From assembly GCA_903832635.1 (NCBI GenBank), contig CAILCF010000003.1:1-64000 (forward strand): a stretch of 64,000 nt of DNA, written 5' to 3'. The notes beneath the pieces were generated by a model, which did no database searches, had not been told where the DNA came from, and saw nothing but the letters and a program-made list of their open reading frames with translations. A program made the position numbers and the translations under genes. Every line of letters starts with the position of its first letter. Position 1 is the stretch's first letter. This document shows positions 23,839 through 33,030 of this stretch, in pieces. This DNA is from an uncultured bacterium (GTDB taxonomy: Bacteria; Patescibacteriota; Saccharimonadia; Saccharimonadales; Saccharimonadaceae).

Positions 23839-24727
23839 AAATAACAGATTAAAACACGGTCTTGGCCGAGGCTTTGAAACACTAATACCTACAGATTTGT
23901 TAGACGAGTCATTTGATCCTACGGTTTCTCAAGACCATAAAGTCAGTGAACTTCGCCAAATTAAACTTGATCAAATAATTGTCGATCCTGACCAGCCACG
24001 AAAACAATTCGATGACGCTGGAATAGAAGAACTAGCTATATCGATTAGGGAACATGGGGTATTGCAACCGATTATTGTGACTCCACATAAAAATGGATAC
24101 CAAGTAGTAGCTGGTGAACGTCGTTTACATGCATCAAGAATTGCAGGTTTAGATAAAATTCCAGCTCTTGTCAGGACACTCTCGGGTCAACATAAATTAG
24201 AAATATCATTGATTGAAAATTTGCAGCGTAAGGATTTGAATGACATGGAGACAGCTACCGCATACACTAAACTCCATATCCAATTCAATATGACCCTCGA
24301 ACAGATTGGAAAGAGGGTTGGGAACAAATCCGTTGCTACTGTTAGCAATAAGATGAGGTTGTTAAAACTACCAAATTTTGTCCAAGAGATGATTGTTTCC
24401 GGTTCTATTACAGAAGGACAGGTAAGGCCTTTAATAGGCCTTGATGAGCCTACAATAAAACGAGTTATGGAAAGAGTTGTGCGTGAAGATCTTAGTGCCA
24501 GAAGAATTGAGCAAATTGTAGTTGATTTAAAAAAGAATCGTAAGGACTCAAAAATGTCTCCAGAGCAACAGATTAAGGAACAGCCATACATAAATCAATT
24601 AAAACGGATTCAAAAACATTTAAAAACCGATGTTAGTATCCAAACAAACGCCAAGGGTTCTGGAAAAATTACTATAAAATTCAAAAATCAAGATGAATTT
24701 GAGAGACTACATAACTTACTTGGTTAA
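23825..24727 (+). CDS. parB: Chromosome partitioning protein ParB (Spo0J)
   Basis: 300 aa starting at GTG inside the end of parA (14-nt overlap), with a strong AAGGAGGT about 7 nt upstream. GLGRGFETLIP at the N-terminus binds ParA. The CTPase/ParB domain includes QPRKQFDD, GERRLHASRIAGLDKIPALVR and ENLQRKDLNDMETATAY; the helix-turn-helix follows near 150-190. Binding sites (parS, TGTTTCACGTGAAACA) were not seen in this window. Confidence 0.96.
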   Translation: MPTSKNNRLKHGLGRGFETLIPTDLLDESFDPTVSQDHKVSELRQIKLDQIIVDPDQPRKQFDDAGIEELAISIREHGVLQPIIVTPHKNGYQVVAGERRLHASRIAGLDKIPALVRTLSGQHKLEISLIENLQRKDLNDMETATAYTKLHIQFNMTLEQIGKRVGNKSVATVSNKMRLLKLPNFVQEMIVSGSITEGQVRPLIGLDEPTIKRVMERVVREDLSARRIEQIVVDLKKNRKDSKMSPEQQIKEQPYINQLKRIQKHLKTDVSIQTNAKGSGKITIKFKNQDEFERLHNLLG

Positions 24728-24728
24728 C

Positions 24729-25328
24729 CTAAAAAGAACGAATTTTGTTTAGCGGAAATATTCTAAAACTGACCGGTCCAACGACATCGTAAAGTGGTAT
24801 CGTGCCAAGTCCATTTCGCGAATCAAATGAATACGTTCCCTGACGATGGTCACCGGAAACAAATAACTCTTCGTTTGGAACAGTCCAGTCACCACTTCCA
24901 CTTGTTGGACTGCCAGGTTCACCATGGTTGGAGTCATCCGGGTTAAAACCATTCGGATACTGTTTATTGTAAACAGTGTAATGTCCATCTTTTAGAACTA
25001 CGCGCTCACCGGGAAGACCGATAACGCGTTTAACAATATACTCATCACCAATACCATCAGTGTAACGAGGATTTTTAAAAACAATAATTTGTCCTCGATT
25101 GGGCATATAGGTTTTATTCTGCAACTGAGCGACCGTTACTGGAACACGATTTACAATCAAGCGGTCGCCTGTATATAAAGTAGTTTCCATACTTGGTCCG
25201 ACAACACTAAAACTTCGAAAGATAAATGTATTAATAAATAAGGTACCTATTAAAACAAAAAGAATAAAAATAGTAATACTAATTGCGTCTTTAACAAACG
25301 GATGGCGCTTGATAAAATTAATTTCCAT
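24729..25328 (-). CDS. lepB: Signal peptidase I
   Basis: 199 aa. One N-terminal membrane segment (about 17-36), catalytic Ser46 in VVGPSMETTL, catalytic Lys100 in YIVKRVIGLPGERV, and the late boxes SGDHRQGTYSFDSRNGLGTI. It cleaves signal peptides from exported proteins such as the CHAP and CAP proteins here. Convergent with parB (one base between). TATAGT on the minus strand ends 8 nt before its ATG. Confidence 0.96.
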   Translation of the reverse strand: MEINFIKRHPFVKDAISITIFILFVLIGTLFINTFIFRSFSVVGPSMETTLYTGDRLIVNRVPVTVAQLQNKTYMPNRGQIIVFKNPRYTDGIGDEYIVKRVIGLPGERVVLKDGHYTVYNKQYPNGFNPDDSNHGEPGSPTSGSGDWTVPNEELFVSGDHRQGTYSFDSRNGLGTIPLYDVVGPVSFRIFPLNKIRSF

Positions 25329-25428
25329 ACTTAATCACTATACACTTTTTAAGGTTATATCGATACCCGTGAAAGCGGTTACAGTGTTTTAATATACTTC
25401 AAAGTTAGGTATAGTAGTATGAGTATTT

Positions 25429-27069
25429 ATGAAAGAAAGTAACTCCTCAGTTGATGGATTTATTCCCAGGCGTGCTGGGATTAATTTGAGTGATATTAAT
25501 CTTCGAGCCGGCCAAAGTAATGTTATTGGTCTGCACGAAGAAAAATCGCAAAAAAGAGAAAAACCAAGTGACGGATTTATTCCCCAAACCGCAAAAGTAC
25601 AATCCGGCATAGGCGTGAAGCGTTCAGATATTGATGAATCACTCCGGGATATTGACGATAATAAAAAACCTGCAAAAAAAATCAGTCGAAAACAACGCAG
25701 GCGACTAAAAAAACTGTCGAAAAAGCCAAAGAATAAACTGAAAAGAATAATTAAATGGTTCGCAGTCATATTAATTGTGTTAGTAATTGCTGCAGGAGGT
25801 TATGTTGCTTATAGGTTTGTTGTTGCCGGCGGAAATATTTTTCAAGGGAGTATATTCGATCTTTTCCAGAGTCAATCATTAAAAACCGATAGTAATGGGC
25901 GAAGTAACTTTTTAATTCTTGGTACCACAGAAGACGATCCGGGGCATCCGGGATCAAACTTGACAGACAGTATGTTGGTACTAAGTATTGATCAAAAGAA
26001 TAAAAATGCGTATATGTTCAGTATCCCTCGTGATTTGTATGTTGAGTTCGGCACTGCATGCACATCAGGTTATGCCGGTAAGATTAATGAGTATTTCAGT
26101 TGTTCAAACGACGGAACTGATAGTTTAGCCGAACAAGATCGTCTAACGAAAACTCAAAAATTAATAGGGGACATATTCGGTATGGATATCCAGTATGGGG
26201 TGCACGTCAATCAAACAGTAGTAAAGGAGGCCGTCGATGCCGTTGGAGGAATTGATGTGAATATTGTTGGTGACGGTGCACCGGGGATATTGGACCGAAA
26301 TTTCGATTGGCGATGCAATTACAAATGCTTCCTCGTTAGATATAAAAATGGCGTAAATCACCTAGACGGGACAGCTGCTATGTATTTGACAATGGCCAGA
26401 GGTGATAGCTCACCAACATATGGACTGGCAAAATCGAACTTTGACAGAGAAATAAACCAACAAAAAATTATTATCGCTCTGAAAAACAAGGCTGCAAGCA
26501 CGGGTACGTTAACAAATATTGGTGCAGTATCAAAATTATTAGATACCTTGGGTAACAATTTAAGGACAAACATCCAAACAAAGGAAATTAGAACCTTAAT
26601 GCAGGTCGGTGGTGAGATAAAAGCAAACGATATCCATACATTAAGTTTGATTGATGGTGATAATGCGGTAGTAAAAACGGGTGGTTACGGAGGTATGAGT
26701 GTCGTAATGCCTTCATCGGGTATGTTTGATTATTCCGGTATACAAGCATTCATTAAAAAGAACCTCAGCAATAATGCGGTTGCCAAAGAATCAGCCTCAA
26801 TTGTTGTACTGAATGGGACTAATCAAGTTGGATTAGGTCAAAAGAAGGCCGATACTTTAACAGCAGACGGCTTTAATGTAATAAGTGTCCAGAATGCACC
26901 AACGGGGACTTATGATAATGTTGAGGTATATAAAATCGGAAAAGGTTATCCAGCATCGGAACAAAAACTAACTAGTTTGTATAACGTAAAAATTAAAACC
27001 ACAACACCTCCAATAACTGTAGATAGTAATACAAAATTTGTAATAATTTTTGGGTCTGCAACTAATTAG
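25429..27069 (+). CDS. LytR-CpsA-Psr (LCP) family cell-wall glycopolymer ligase
   Basis: 546 aa. About 110 basic residues in the cytoplasm with two repeated DGFIPR/Q motifs (DGFIPRRAGI and DGFIPQTAKV), then a membrane helix (IKWFAVILIVLVIAAGGYVAY). The LCP domain (about 160-340) has NFLILGTTEDD, LTDSMLVLSIDQKNKNAYMFSIPRDL and HLDGTAAMYLTMARGD. A C-terminal LytR_C domain (about 455-540) follows. LCP enzymes attach polymers to peptidoglycan outside the membrane. TATAGT lies 13 nt before the ATG. Confidence 0.93.
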   Translation: MKESNSSVDGFIPRRAGINLSDINLRAGQSNVIGLHEEKSQKREKPSDGFIPQTAKVQSGIGVKRSDIDESLRDIDDNKKPAKKISRKQRRRLKKLSKKPKNKLKRIIKWFAVILIVLVIAAGGYVAYRFVVAGGNIFQGSIFDLFQSQSLKTDSNGRSNFLILGTTEDDPGHPGSNLTDSMLVLSIDQKNKNAYMFSIPRDLYVEFGTACTSGYAGKINEYFSCSNDGTDSLAEQDRLTKTQKLIGDIFGMDIQYGVHVNQTVVKEAVDAVGGIDVNIVGDGAPGILDRNFDWRCNYKCFLVRYKNGVNHLDGTAAMYLTMARGDSSPTYGLAKSNFDREINQQKIIIALKNKAASTGTLTNIGAVSKLLDTLGNNLRTNIQTKEIRTLMQVGGEIKANDIHTLSLIDGDNAVVKTGGYGGMSVVMPSSGMFDYSGIQAFIKKNLSNNAVAKESASIVVLNGTNQVGLGQKKADTLTADGFNVISVQNAPTGTYDNVEVYKIGKGYPASEQKLTSLYNVKIKTTTPPITVDSNTKFVIIFGSATN

Positions 27070-27103
27070 GCTATAAGGCTATCGTGATATACTATCTATT
27101 GAT

Positions 27104-27910
27104 ATGGAATTCTTAAAGACAATTAAAAAACGGCGATCGCTGTTGAGTGAAATAATCTATATCGCACTTAATATCGGCATTGCGGTTCTTTTAATGATTA
27201 CTATCAGGACAACCGGCTCTTTTCTATTAGCATTTGCAATTGTTTTAATTGGTAAATGGCGAATTTTTGCCGTTAGACCACGATTTTGGTTTGCAAATAT
27301 TCAAGCTAATCTAGTCTCTATTATAGTAAGTATCAGTTTTGTCGTACTATTGTATGCTGCCAATTTAAGTGGAGCAAACAGTACCCAGATATTTATTATT
27401 CAGTTAATTTTGGTAATTCTAGATGTCATCTGGCTATTATTTTTGAAGTCACAGTCAAAAAGGGTATACATTGTAGCCCAGGCTGGGATAGCATTGTTTG
27501 TCGGAATTACGTCGATTTTTTATATGTCATACAACTGGATAGCATCAGTAGCTGTAATACTAGCCTGGGTGGTAGGTTATGCCACGGCCAAGCATGTGCT
27601 TGGAAGTTATGATGATGAAAGTCACACAGTATTTTTAAGTCTTGTATGGGGTCTGATGTTAGCAGAAATCAGTTGGCTCGCTTATCACTGGACAATTGCA
27701 TATCATCTGCCATTCGTTTCAAACATGTTGTTACCACAGGTATCGATCATTACTCTTTGTTTTGGGTTTTTGATATACAAGTCTTATGATTCCTATTATC
27801 ACTATCAAAAAATTCGCATGAACGACATTATACTTCCGCTTCTTTTTACATTTTCGATAGTCACTCTATTAATGCTGTTTTTTAATGGCGTTAGTACTGG
27901 TGTGTCATAG
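27104..27910 (+). CDS. Polytopic membrane protein, unknown function
   Basis: 268 aa with about eight hydrophobic segments, starting near residues 15-45 and ending near 248-265. The region AIVLIGKWRIFAVRPRFWFANIQANLVSI recurs in CPR membrane proteins but I cannot name the family. Extended -10 TGATATACT (core 27088-27093) ends 10 nt before the ATG. It lies 34 nt after the LCP gene, and its 3' end overlaps convergent prmC by six bases. Confidence 0.75.
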   Translation: MEFLKTIKKRRSLLSEIIYIALNIGIAVLLMITIRTTGSFLLAFAIVLIGKWRIFAVRPRFWFANIQANLVSIIVSISFVVLLYAANLSGANSTQIFIIQLILVILDVIWLLFLKSQSKRVYIVAQAGIALFVGITSIFYMSYNWIASVAVILAWVVGYATAKHVLGSYDDESHTVFLSLVWGLMLAEISWLAYHWTIAYHLPFVSNMLLPQVSIITLCFGFLIYKSYDSYYHYQKIRMNDIILPLLFTFSIVTLLMLFFNGVSTGVS

Positions 27911-28774
27911 TTTTTGAAAAGAAATTACATAGCCTGTAATTGATATTAATTTGAAATTATATTTTTTTGCATATTTACATAAGATTAATTGTTGGCTGGG
28001 ATCAGCTTCGATAAGTAAATAACAATTTATTTTTAATATTTCCGATGCTTGGGCTATTAAGAGTTCATTAGAAGATAATCCATTTTTATCGGCAAATAGT
28101 GCTAGGTGTGGCTCGTAACCAGTATCAGGCGATTTTTCCCAAGTCTCGTCGACATATGGCAGATTAGCGATAATGATGTTAGGTTTGTAGGTTAGATTTT
28201 TCAACATATCATTGTTTAAACAATTGACAGTGACACTATGTATATTTGCATTTTGCTGTGCAACCAGTAAAGCTTCTTTACTAATATCAATCAATAATAC
28301 ATCTAAAGAGGAGAACTCTAATTTTGCAGTGATACCAAGGCATCCACAACCTGTGCCTACATCTATAAGTTGTGGGTTGGGGGTTGGTTCGTCGTCCGAC
28401 GAATAAAAAATTGAATTTAAGGGTAAGATTTTTTTCAATACCTCGATAAAATCTTCTGATTCCGGGCGAGGAATAAGTGTGTTTGGTGTTACTATAAATT
28501 TTCGACCATAAAAATCTTTATATCCGACAATGTAGGCAATTGGTTCGTGTTGTGTTCTTCGTTGAAGTTGTGAATTAGCAGTTTTTGTTTGGTCGACGTT
28601 TAGTAACAGATTATTATGCGCATGCAAATAAGTACGCGATTTGTTAATAGAATTTGCTAGTATTAATTCGGCATCAAGGCGAGCACTGCTAATGCCGACT
28701 TTTTGCAGTTTAGGAATTGCTTCAACCAGCCAATTATTAATTGTTTGCGCTTGATGAAGCGAGTTCGCGTTCAT
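27905..28774 (-). CDS. prmC: Release factor glutamine methyltransferase PrmC
   Basis: 289 aa. N-terminal helical domain (1-75), then the Rossmann methyltransferase with [13 protein letters not shown] (SAM loop) and the catalytic motif [10 protein letters not shown], where the usual NPPY is [14 protein letters not shown] before the SAM loop is typical. It methylates the Gln of the GGQ motif of RF1 and RF2, both encoded in this window. Its 5' end overlaps prfA by 38 nt; the prfA-prmC order is common in bacteria. Confidence 0.94.
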   Translation of the reverse strand: MNANSLHQAQTINNWLVEAIPKLQKVGISSARLDAELILANSINKSRTYLHAHNNLLLNVDQTKTANSQLQRRTQHEPIAYIVGYKDFYGRKFIVTPNTLIPRPESEDFIEVLKKILPLNSIFYSSDDEPTPNPQLIDVGTGCGCLGITAKLEFSSLDVLLIDISKEALLVAQQNANIHSVTVNCLNNDMLKNLTYKPNIIIANLPYVDETWEKSPDTGYEPHLALFADKNGLSSNELLIAQASEILKINCYLLIEADPSQQLILCKYAKKYNFKLISITGYVISFQKL

Positions 28775-29807
28775 AATTTTGCAGTTGCTCGATTAAATCA
28801 TCAATATCACCGTTTAGGGCATCGGTTATATTGCTTCGGGAATAACCTATGCGGTGATCTGTAATTCTGTCCTGTGGGAAATTATAAGTACGGATTTTTT
28901 CACTGCGATCACCTGAACCAATTAAACTGCGGCGTTTGGCTGTTTCTTTGGCAGCTTCTGTATCAATTTTTTGTTGGAGAAGTCTGCTTCGAAGCACGCT
29001 TAAAGCCTTCTCCTTGTTTTTTGTTTGTGATTTTTCATCTTGATTGGTTACCACCATTCCACTCGGGAGATGGGTAATGCGGACTGCGCTGTCGGTTGTA
29101 TTAACTGATTGACCACCATGACCGCTAGCATGAAAAATATCTATTCGTAAATCTGCAGGATCTATCTGGATATCTATATCTTTTGCCTCTGGAAGTACGA
29201 CAACCGTTGCAGTACTGGTGTGTATACGCCCCTGAGATTCGGTTGTAGGAATACGTTGAACGCGATGTACACCTGATTCAAATTTTAGTTTTGCATACGG
29301 GCTGTCACCTTTGACGCTAAAAATTACCTCCTTATATCCACCCGTATCATTGACATTTTCACTAATAATTTCTGATTTAAGATGATGAGATTCGCAAAAA
29401 CGCAAATACATTCGGTATAATTCAGATGCGAACAAGCTAGCCTCGTCACCACCGGCACCGGCACGGATTTCAATTATTACGTTTTTTTCATCATTTTCGT
29501 CTTTTTTTGTCAGCATTTCGAACAAATCGTCCTCAATTTTTTGCAATTGATTTGATAGGGTGATAACTTCCTGCTTTGCGATTCCGGCAAGTTCGTCGTT
29601 TCCGTTTGATAAATCGACAGCTTCGGTCAATTGACCTTCTAAACTCTGACGTAAATGGGCTTTTTCAAGAATATTATCAAGTTCTGTCAACCTTTTGTGC
29701 TTTTGTGAATAATCCGGGTCTGAATATGCAGAGGGCTTTGACAAAAATAAACCTAACTCGTTTCTTTCGAGTAGTAACTCATCAATATTTATAGATAATT
29801 TTACCAT
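28737..29807 (-). CDS. prfA: Peptide chain release factor 1
   Basis: 356 aa. GGQ in [19 protein letters not shown] near residue 232. The codon-reading PxT motif reads PTT in [13 protein letters not shown], marking RF1 (UAA/UAG) rather than RF2. Helical N-terminal domain as usual. Directs hydrolysis of peptidyl-tRNA. First gene of prfA-prmC; no clear Shine-Dalgarno. Confidence 0.96.
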   Translation of the reverse strand: MVKLSINIDELLLERNELGLFLSKPSAYSDPDYSQKHKRLTELDNILEKAHLRQSLEGQLTEAVDLSNGNDELAGIAKQEVITLSNQLQKIEDDLFEMLTKKDENDEKNVIIEIRAGAGGDEASLFASELYRMYLRFCESHHLKSEIISENVNDTGGYKEVIFSVKGDSPYAKLKFESGVHRVQRIPTTESQGRIHTSTATVVVLPEAKDIDIQIDPADLRIDIFHASGHGGQSVNTTDSAVRITHLPSGMVVTNQDEKSQTKNKEKALSVLRSRLLQQKIDTEAAKETAKRRSLIGSGDRSEKIRTYNFPQDRITDHRIGYSRSNITDALNGDIDDLIEQLQNYERELASSSANN

Positions 29808-29833
29808 TGTTTGTCCTATATTGTTTATTGTAA

Positions 29834-29864
29834 CAAAAAAGAGGCTATCTTGACGATAACCTCT
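29834..29864 (-). terminator. rpmE terminator (minus strand)
   Basis: Read on the minus strand: GAGGTTATC, loop GTCAA, GATAGCCTC, then TTTTTT. It lies between rpmE and prfA. Confidence 0.88.
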
Positions 29865-29879
29865 ATTGATAAATTGACA

Positions 29880-30200
29880 TTAACGTTCAGCTTTTTTAGC
29901 TTTTAAGACTTTTGCTTTTATCGCTTTATTAGCTAATTGGGTTTTCCGTGCCTCAGCAGCAGCAAACTTAGCTTTATATCGGTCAACACGACCTTCGGTA
30001 TCGATAATTTTTTCTTCACCGGTAAAAAATGGGTGACTGGCTGACGAAATATGCACCTTAACAAGTGGATATTCGTTGCCATCTTCCCATTTTATGGAGT
30101 CTTTGGTCTGCGCGGTAGACTGAGTCAAAAACGCAAACCCAGCCACATCATCGCTAAACACAACGGGACGATAATCGGTTGGGTGTAAATTTGTTTTCAT
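29880..30200 (-). CDS. rpmE2: 50S ribosomal protein L31, type B
   Basis: 106 aa from the ATG at 30200 ([17 protein letters not shown]); the longer frame runs through the promoter. [28 protein letters not shown] is the L31 signature. The zinc cysteines of type A L31 are absent, so this is the zinc-independent type B. The Lys/Ala-rich tail of about 30 residues is longer than usual. Promoter with consensus boxes and a leaderless start. Confidence 0.93.
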   Translation of the reverse strand: MKTNLHPTDYRPVVFSDDVAGFAFLTQSTAQTKDSIKWEDGNEYPLVKVHISSASHPFFTGEEKIIDTEGRVDRYKAKFAAAEARKTQLANKAIKAKVLKAKKAER

Positions 30201-30210
30201 AATCTGAACT

Positions 30211-30239
30211 ATTGTATCTGTTTTTAGGGGAAATGTCAA
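30211..30239 (-). promoter_or_regulatory. rpmE promoter (leaderless type)
   Basis: On the minus strand: TTGACA (30239-30234), exactly 17 nt, TACAAT (30216-30211), then 10 nt to the ATG at 30200. A near-consensus promoter whose expected start point is within a few bases of the start codon. Confidence 0.82.
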
Positions 30240-30254
30240 AGGTTACCTTCTCTA

Positions 30255-30283
30255 TTGAAAATTATCGTCTAAAGGGTTAGAAT
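30255..30283 (+). promoter_or_regulatory. rpsB promoter
   Basis: TTGAAA (30255-30260), exactly 17 nt, TAGAAT (30278-30283). Divergent from the rpmE promoter; the two -35 boxes are 15 bp apart. Confidence 0.7.
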
Positions 30284-30289
30284 AAAAAG

Positions 30290-30371
30290 GTAATCAAATT
30301 AATGAAACAACTTATGCGGTAACTCCTGAGATTAATCGGACGCATAGGCGAAGGAAAAGGAGTTCAAAATA
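30290..30371 (+). promoter_or_regulatory. rpsB leader with competing helices, one masking the ribosome binding site
   Basis: AACTCCT (30321-30327) is a perfect 7-nt complement of AGGAGTT (30358-30364), the Shine-Dalgarno region before the ATG at 30372. TATGCG (30313-30318) can pair with CGCATA (30341-30346), enclosing the anti-Shine-Dalgarno strand. The two helices interleave, so they either exclude each other or form a pseudoknot. Autoregulation of rpsB by S2 is known in E. coli; here it is inferred. Confidence 0.55.
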
Positions 30372-31118
30372 ATGGCATCTAATGTCGATATAAAAGCCCT
30401 GTTTGAGTCAGGTGTGCACTTTGGACATAAAACCAGTCACTGGAATCCAAAAATGGCACCGTACATTCACAGTAAACGCCAGGAAAGTCATATTATCAAC
30501 TTAGAGAAAACCGTACAGGGACTTGAGGTTGCACTGCCGTTTATTACACGAGTAGTAGCCAACGGCAAGCAAGTTTTATTTGTCGGTACAAAAAAACACA
30601 CAAAGGACATTATCCGCGAATCTGCTATTGCATCAAAACAACCATATATGACCGAAAGATGGCTTGGGGGCACATTAACAAATGTTGCGACAGTCACACA
30701 GCAAATCAAGAAATTAAAAGACCTGGAAAAACGAATGGTTTCCGGGGATTTGGAAAAGCGCTATTCAAAACTTGAAGTTCAGCGGTTTCAAGAAGAAATT
30801 GATGATCTGAATATTAAATACGGTGGCATAAAGGACTTAAACGGTAAACCAGGCGCGTTATTGGTTATTGACGTAATAGGCGATACAAATGCCATCAAGG
30901 AAGCAAAAACTCTCGGAATCCCAATTGTCGCAATAGTTGATACAAATGCCGACCCTACTTTGATTGATTATGTTATTCCTGGTAATGACGATGCAATCAA
31001 GGGGGTGCAGCTAATTCTAGACTATGTCAGTTCTGCGATAGCTGAAGGTACAAAGTCCGAGAAAACCAAGGTTGAACCAGTAATTGATAAACTAAAGGAT
31101 GCTCCAAAGGAGAAATAA
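30372..31118 (+). CDS. rpsB: 30S ribosomal protein S2
   Basis: 248 aa. IKALFESGVHFGHKTSHWNPKMAPYIHSKRQESHIINLEKT at the start, RWLGGTLTNVATV, and GIPIVAIVDTNADPTLIDYVIPGNDDA near 190 are S2 signatures. The helical hairpin at about 105-145 is present. Followed one base later by tsf, the universal rpsB-tsf pairing. Confidence 0.97.
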   Translation: MASNVDIKALFESGVHFGHKTSHWNPKMAPYIHSKRQESHIINLEKTVQGLEVALPFITRVVANGKQVLFVGTKKHTKDIIRESAIASKQPYMTERWLGGTLTNVATVTQQIKKLKDLEKRMVSGDLEKRYSKLEVQRFQEEIDDLNIKYGGIKDLNGKPGALLVIDVIGDTNAIKEAKTLGIPIVAIVDTNADPTLIDYVIPGNDDAIKGVQLILDYVSSAIAEGTKSEKTKVEPVIDKLKDAPKEK

Positions 31119-31119
31119 A

Positions 31120-31716
31120 ATGAGCGTATCAATTGATGACATCAGAAAATTAAAAGAATTATCAGGGATTGGGTTAACTGATGCCAAAGCTGCATTAGTC
31201 GAAGCTAATGGTGATTTCGATATCGCTCTGGCAGAACTTCGTAAAAAAGGAATCACAAAAGCCGAAAAAAAAGGCGATCGCGAAGCCAGACAAGGTTTAA
31301 TAGACAGCTATGTCCACAACGGACGGATTGGTGTTTTAGTGGAGGTTAATTGTGAAACTGATTTTGTAGCTAGGACTGATAATTTCAAAACTTTCGTTCA
31401 TGAAATAGCCCTACAGGTAGCATCGATGTCTCCGCTATATGTTAGCGAAGCGGATATACCTGCAAACGAGTTAAAACGAGTGCAAGACGAAGCAATGGAA
31501 AGAGTAAAGGCAGAAGGCAAACCAATCGAAATTGCTAAAAAAATCGTTGAAGGGCAAGTAAAAAAATATTTTGCGGAAAAGGTTCTTCTTGAACAAGATT
31601 ATATTAAAAACGAAAAACAAACCGTAAACGATTTTGTCAAAGAAAATATATCAAAAACCGGTGAAAATTTAATAATTCGCCAATTCAAGCGTATCGAGCT
31701 TGGGTTTAGTGAGTAG
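31120..31716 (+). CDS. tsf: Translation elongation factor Ts
   Basis: 198 aa from the ATG at 31120 (MSVSIDDIRKLKELSG), preceded by AAAGGAG; the frame upstream overlaps rpsB and is rejected. UBA-like N-terminal domain (DIRKLKELSGIGLTDAKAAL), then a single short core with VEVNCETDFVARTDNF. Much shorter than E. coli EF-Ts (283 aa), similar to organellar and thermophile short forms. Recycles EF-Tu. Confidence 0.96.
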   Translation: MSVSIDDIRKLKELSGIGLTDAKAALVEANGDFDIALAELRKKGITKAEKKGDREARQGLIDSYVHNGRIGVLVEVNCETDFVARTDNFKTFVHEIALQVASMSPLYVSEADIPANELKRVQDEAMERVKAEGKPIEIAKKIVEGQVKKYFAEKVLLEQDYIKNEKQTVNDFVKENISKTGENLIIRQFKRIELGFSE

Positions 31717-31783
31717 AAGTCTATATATTTTTGTTAATTCCCACATAGGGTTTAACTAGTTATTTTGTTACAATATATATATT

Positions 31784-32338
31784 ATGTTTGATACAAAACC
31801 TTACGAAGAGAAGTTTAACCAAATTATTGGACGATTTGAAGAAGAACTTAAAAAAGTTCGAACGGGTCGGGCCCACCCCAGTCAATTAGATGGTATAAAG
31901 GCCGAAGTTTACGGAGTATCTTTGCCACTAAATCAAGTTGCAAGTATTGCTGCACCAGAAGCCCAGATGCTTCAAGTAACTCCTTTTGATCCAAATAATA
32001 TTCAATCAATTACATCCGCCATTCGCAACGATCAAAGTCTTGGATTCAATCCCAGCGACGATGGCCATACAATTCGCATACCTGTCCCAGCTCTAACCGA
32101 AGATAGACGAAAAATACTTGTTAAGCAAGCCAGTGAAAAAGTCGAAGAAGCAAGGATTGCACTTCGTGGTGTCCGCCAAGACGCTCTAAAAGATTCTAAG
32201 CGTAAAAAAGACGCCAAGGAGCTTTCAGAAGACGATTTAAAGCGGATAGAGAAGGACATTGACGGTAATATGCTGGATGCAAATAATAAAATCGACGAAA
32301 TATTTTTATTAAAAGAGAGAGACATATTAAAAATATAA
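31784..32338 (+). CDS. frr: Ribosome recycling factor
   Basis: 184 aa. FEEELKKVRTGRAHPSQLDGIKAEVYGVSLPLNQVASI and VPALTEDRRKILVKQASEKVEEARIALRGVR are RRF signatures; a three-helix bundle with a small insert domain. It splits the ribosome after termination. TACAAT (31769-31774) ends nine bases before the ATG. pyrH, often between tsf and frr, is absent. Its stop overlaps the uppS start. Confidence 0.96.
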   Translation: MFDTKPYEEKFNQIIGRFEEELKKVRTGRAHPSQLDGIKAEVYGVSLPLNQVASIAAPEAQMLQVTPFDPNNIQSITSAIRNDQSLGFNPSDDGHTIRIPVPALTEDRRKILVKQASEKVEEARIALRGVRQDALKDSKRKKDAKELSEDDLKRIEKDIDGNMLDANNKIDEIFLLKERDILKI

Positions 32339-33030
32339 TGGAAGAAAAAATAATTCCCAATCACATTGGGTATATTGTTGACGGAAACAGGAGGTGGGCA
32401 AAAATACACGGTTTGCCGTCATATGAAGGCCATCTAGCGGGCTATAATACCCTACATGATATTATCTCGGCCAGCTTCAAACACGGAGTAAAATATGTCA
32501 CTGCCTATGTATTTAGTACTGAAAATTGGAAACGAAGTAAAAAAGAAATAAATAAATTTATGGGCTTAGCTCTTCGCTCACTAACATCAGATTTACATAT
32601 TTTTGACGACAGCGACATCAGATTATTGGTATTAGGTTCCCGTGAGAATGTTAAAGACAATATTCTAAAAGCAATAAATAACGCCGAGAAAAGAACTGAA
32701 AATAATAAATCAGGAACCTTCGCCGTATGTTTTAATTACGGAGGTCAACTTGAAATAGTTGATGCTGTAAAAAAAATTGTTGATTCTGGGGTTCCTATTG
32801 ACAAAATAACAGTAGACTCAATAAATCAGAATATATATTCACCGGAAATTCCGCCGTTAGACCTAATAGTCAGGACTTCTGGCGAAAAAAGAATTTCTAA
32901 CTTTATGCTATGGCGGTCGGCCTATAGTGAAATTATGTTTATTGATAAGCTATGGCCCGATCTAAACGGAGACGATGTAACGGATATAATCAATCAATTT
33001 AGTTTACGTGCAAGGCGTTTTGGAGGCTAA
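32338..33030 (+). CDS. uppS: Undecaprenyl diphosphate synthase
   Basis: 230 aa. HIGYIVDGNRRWAKIHG (normally HVAIIMDGNGRWA) carries the catalytic Asp, then STENWKRSKKEI and LIVRTSGEKRISNFMLW, cis-prenyltransferase motifs. It makes the C55 lipid carrier for peptidoglycan and glycopolymers. Starts on the last base of the frr stop codon (TAATG), so translation is coupled; rseP follows directly. Confidence 0.94.
   Translation: MEEKIIPNHIGYIVDGNRRWAKIHGLPSYEGHLAGYNTLHDIISASFKHGVKYVTAYVFSTENWKRSKKEINKFMGLALRSLTSDLHIFDDSDIRLLVLGSRENVKDNILKAINNAEKRTENNKSGTFAVCFNYGGQLEIVDAVKKIVDSGVPIDKITVDSINQNIYSPEIPPLDLIVRTSGEKRISNFMLWRSAYSEIMFIDKLWPDLNGDDVTDIINQFSLRARRFGG

Noticed and set aside
23071-24727. parS site near parAB
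   Set aside because: No sequence close to TGTTTCACGTGAAACA was found by eye in this window.
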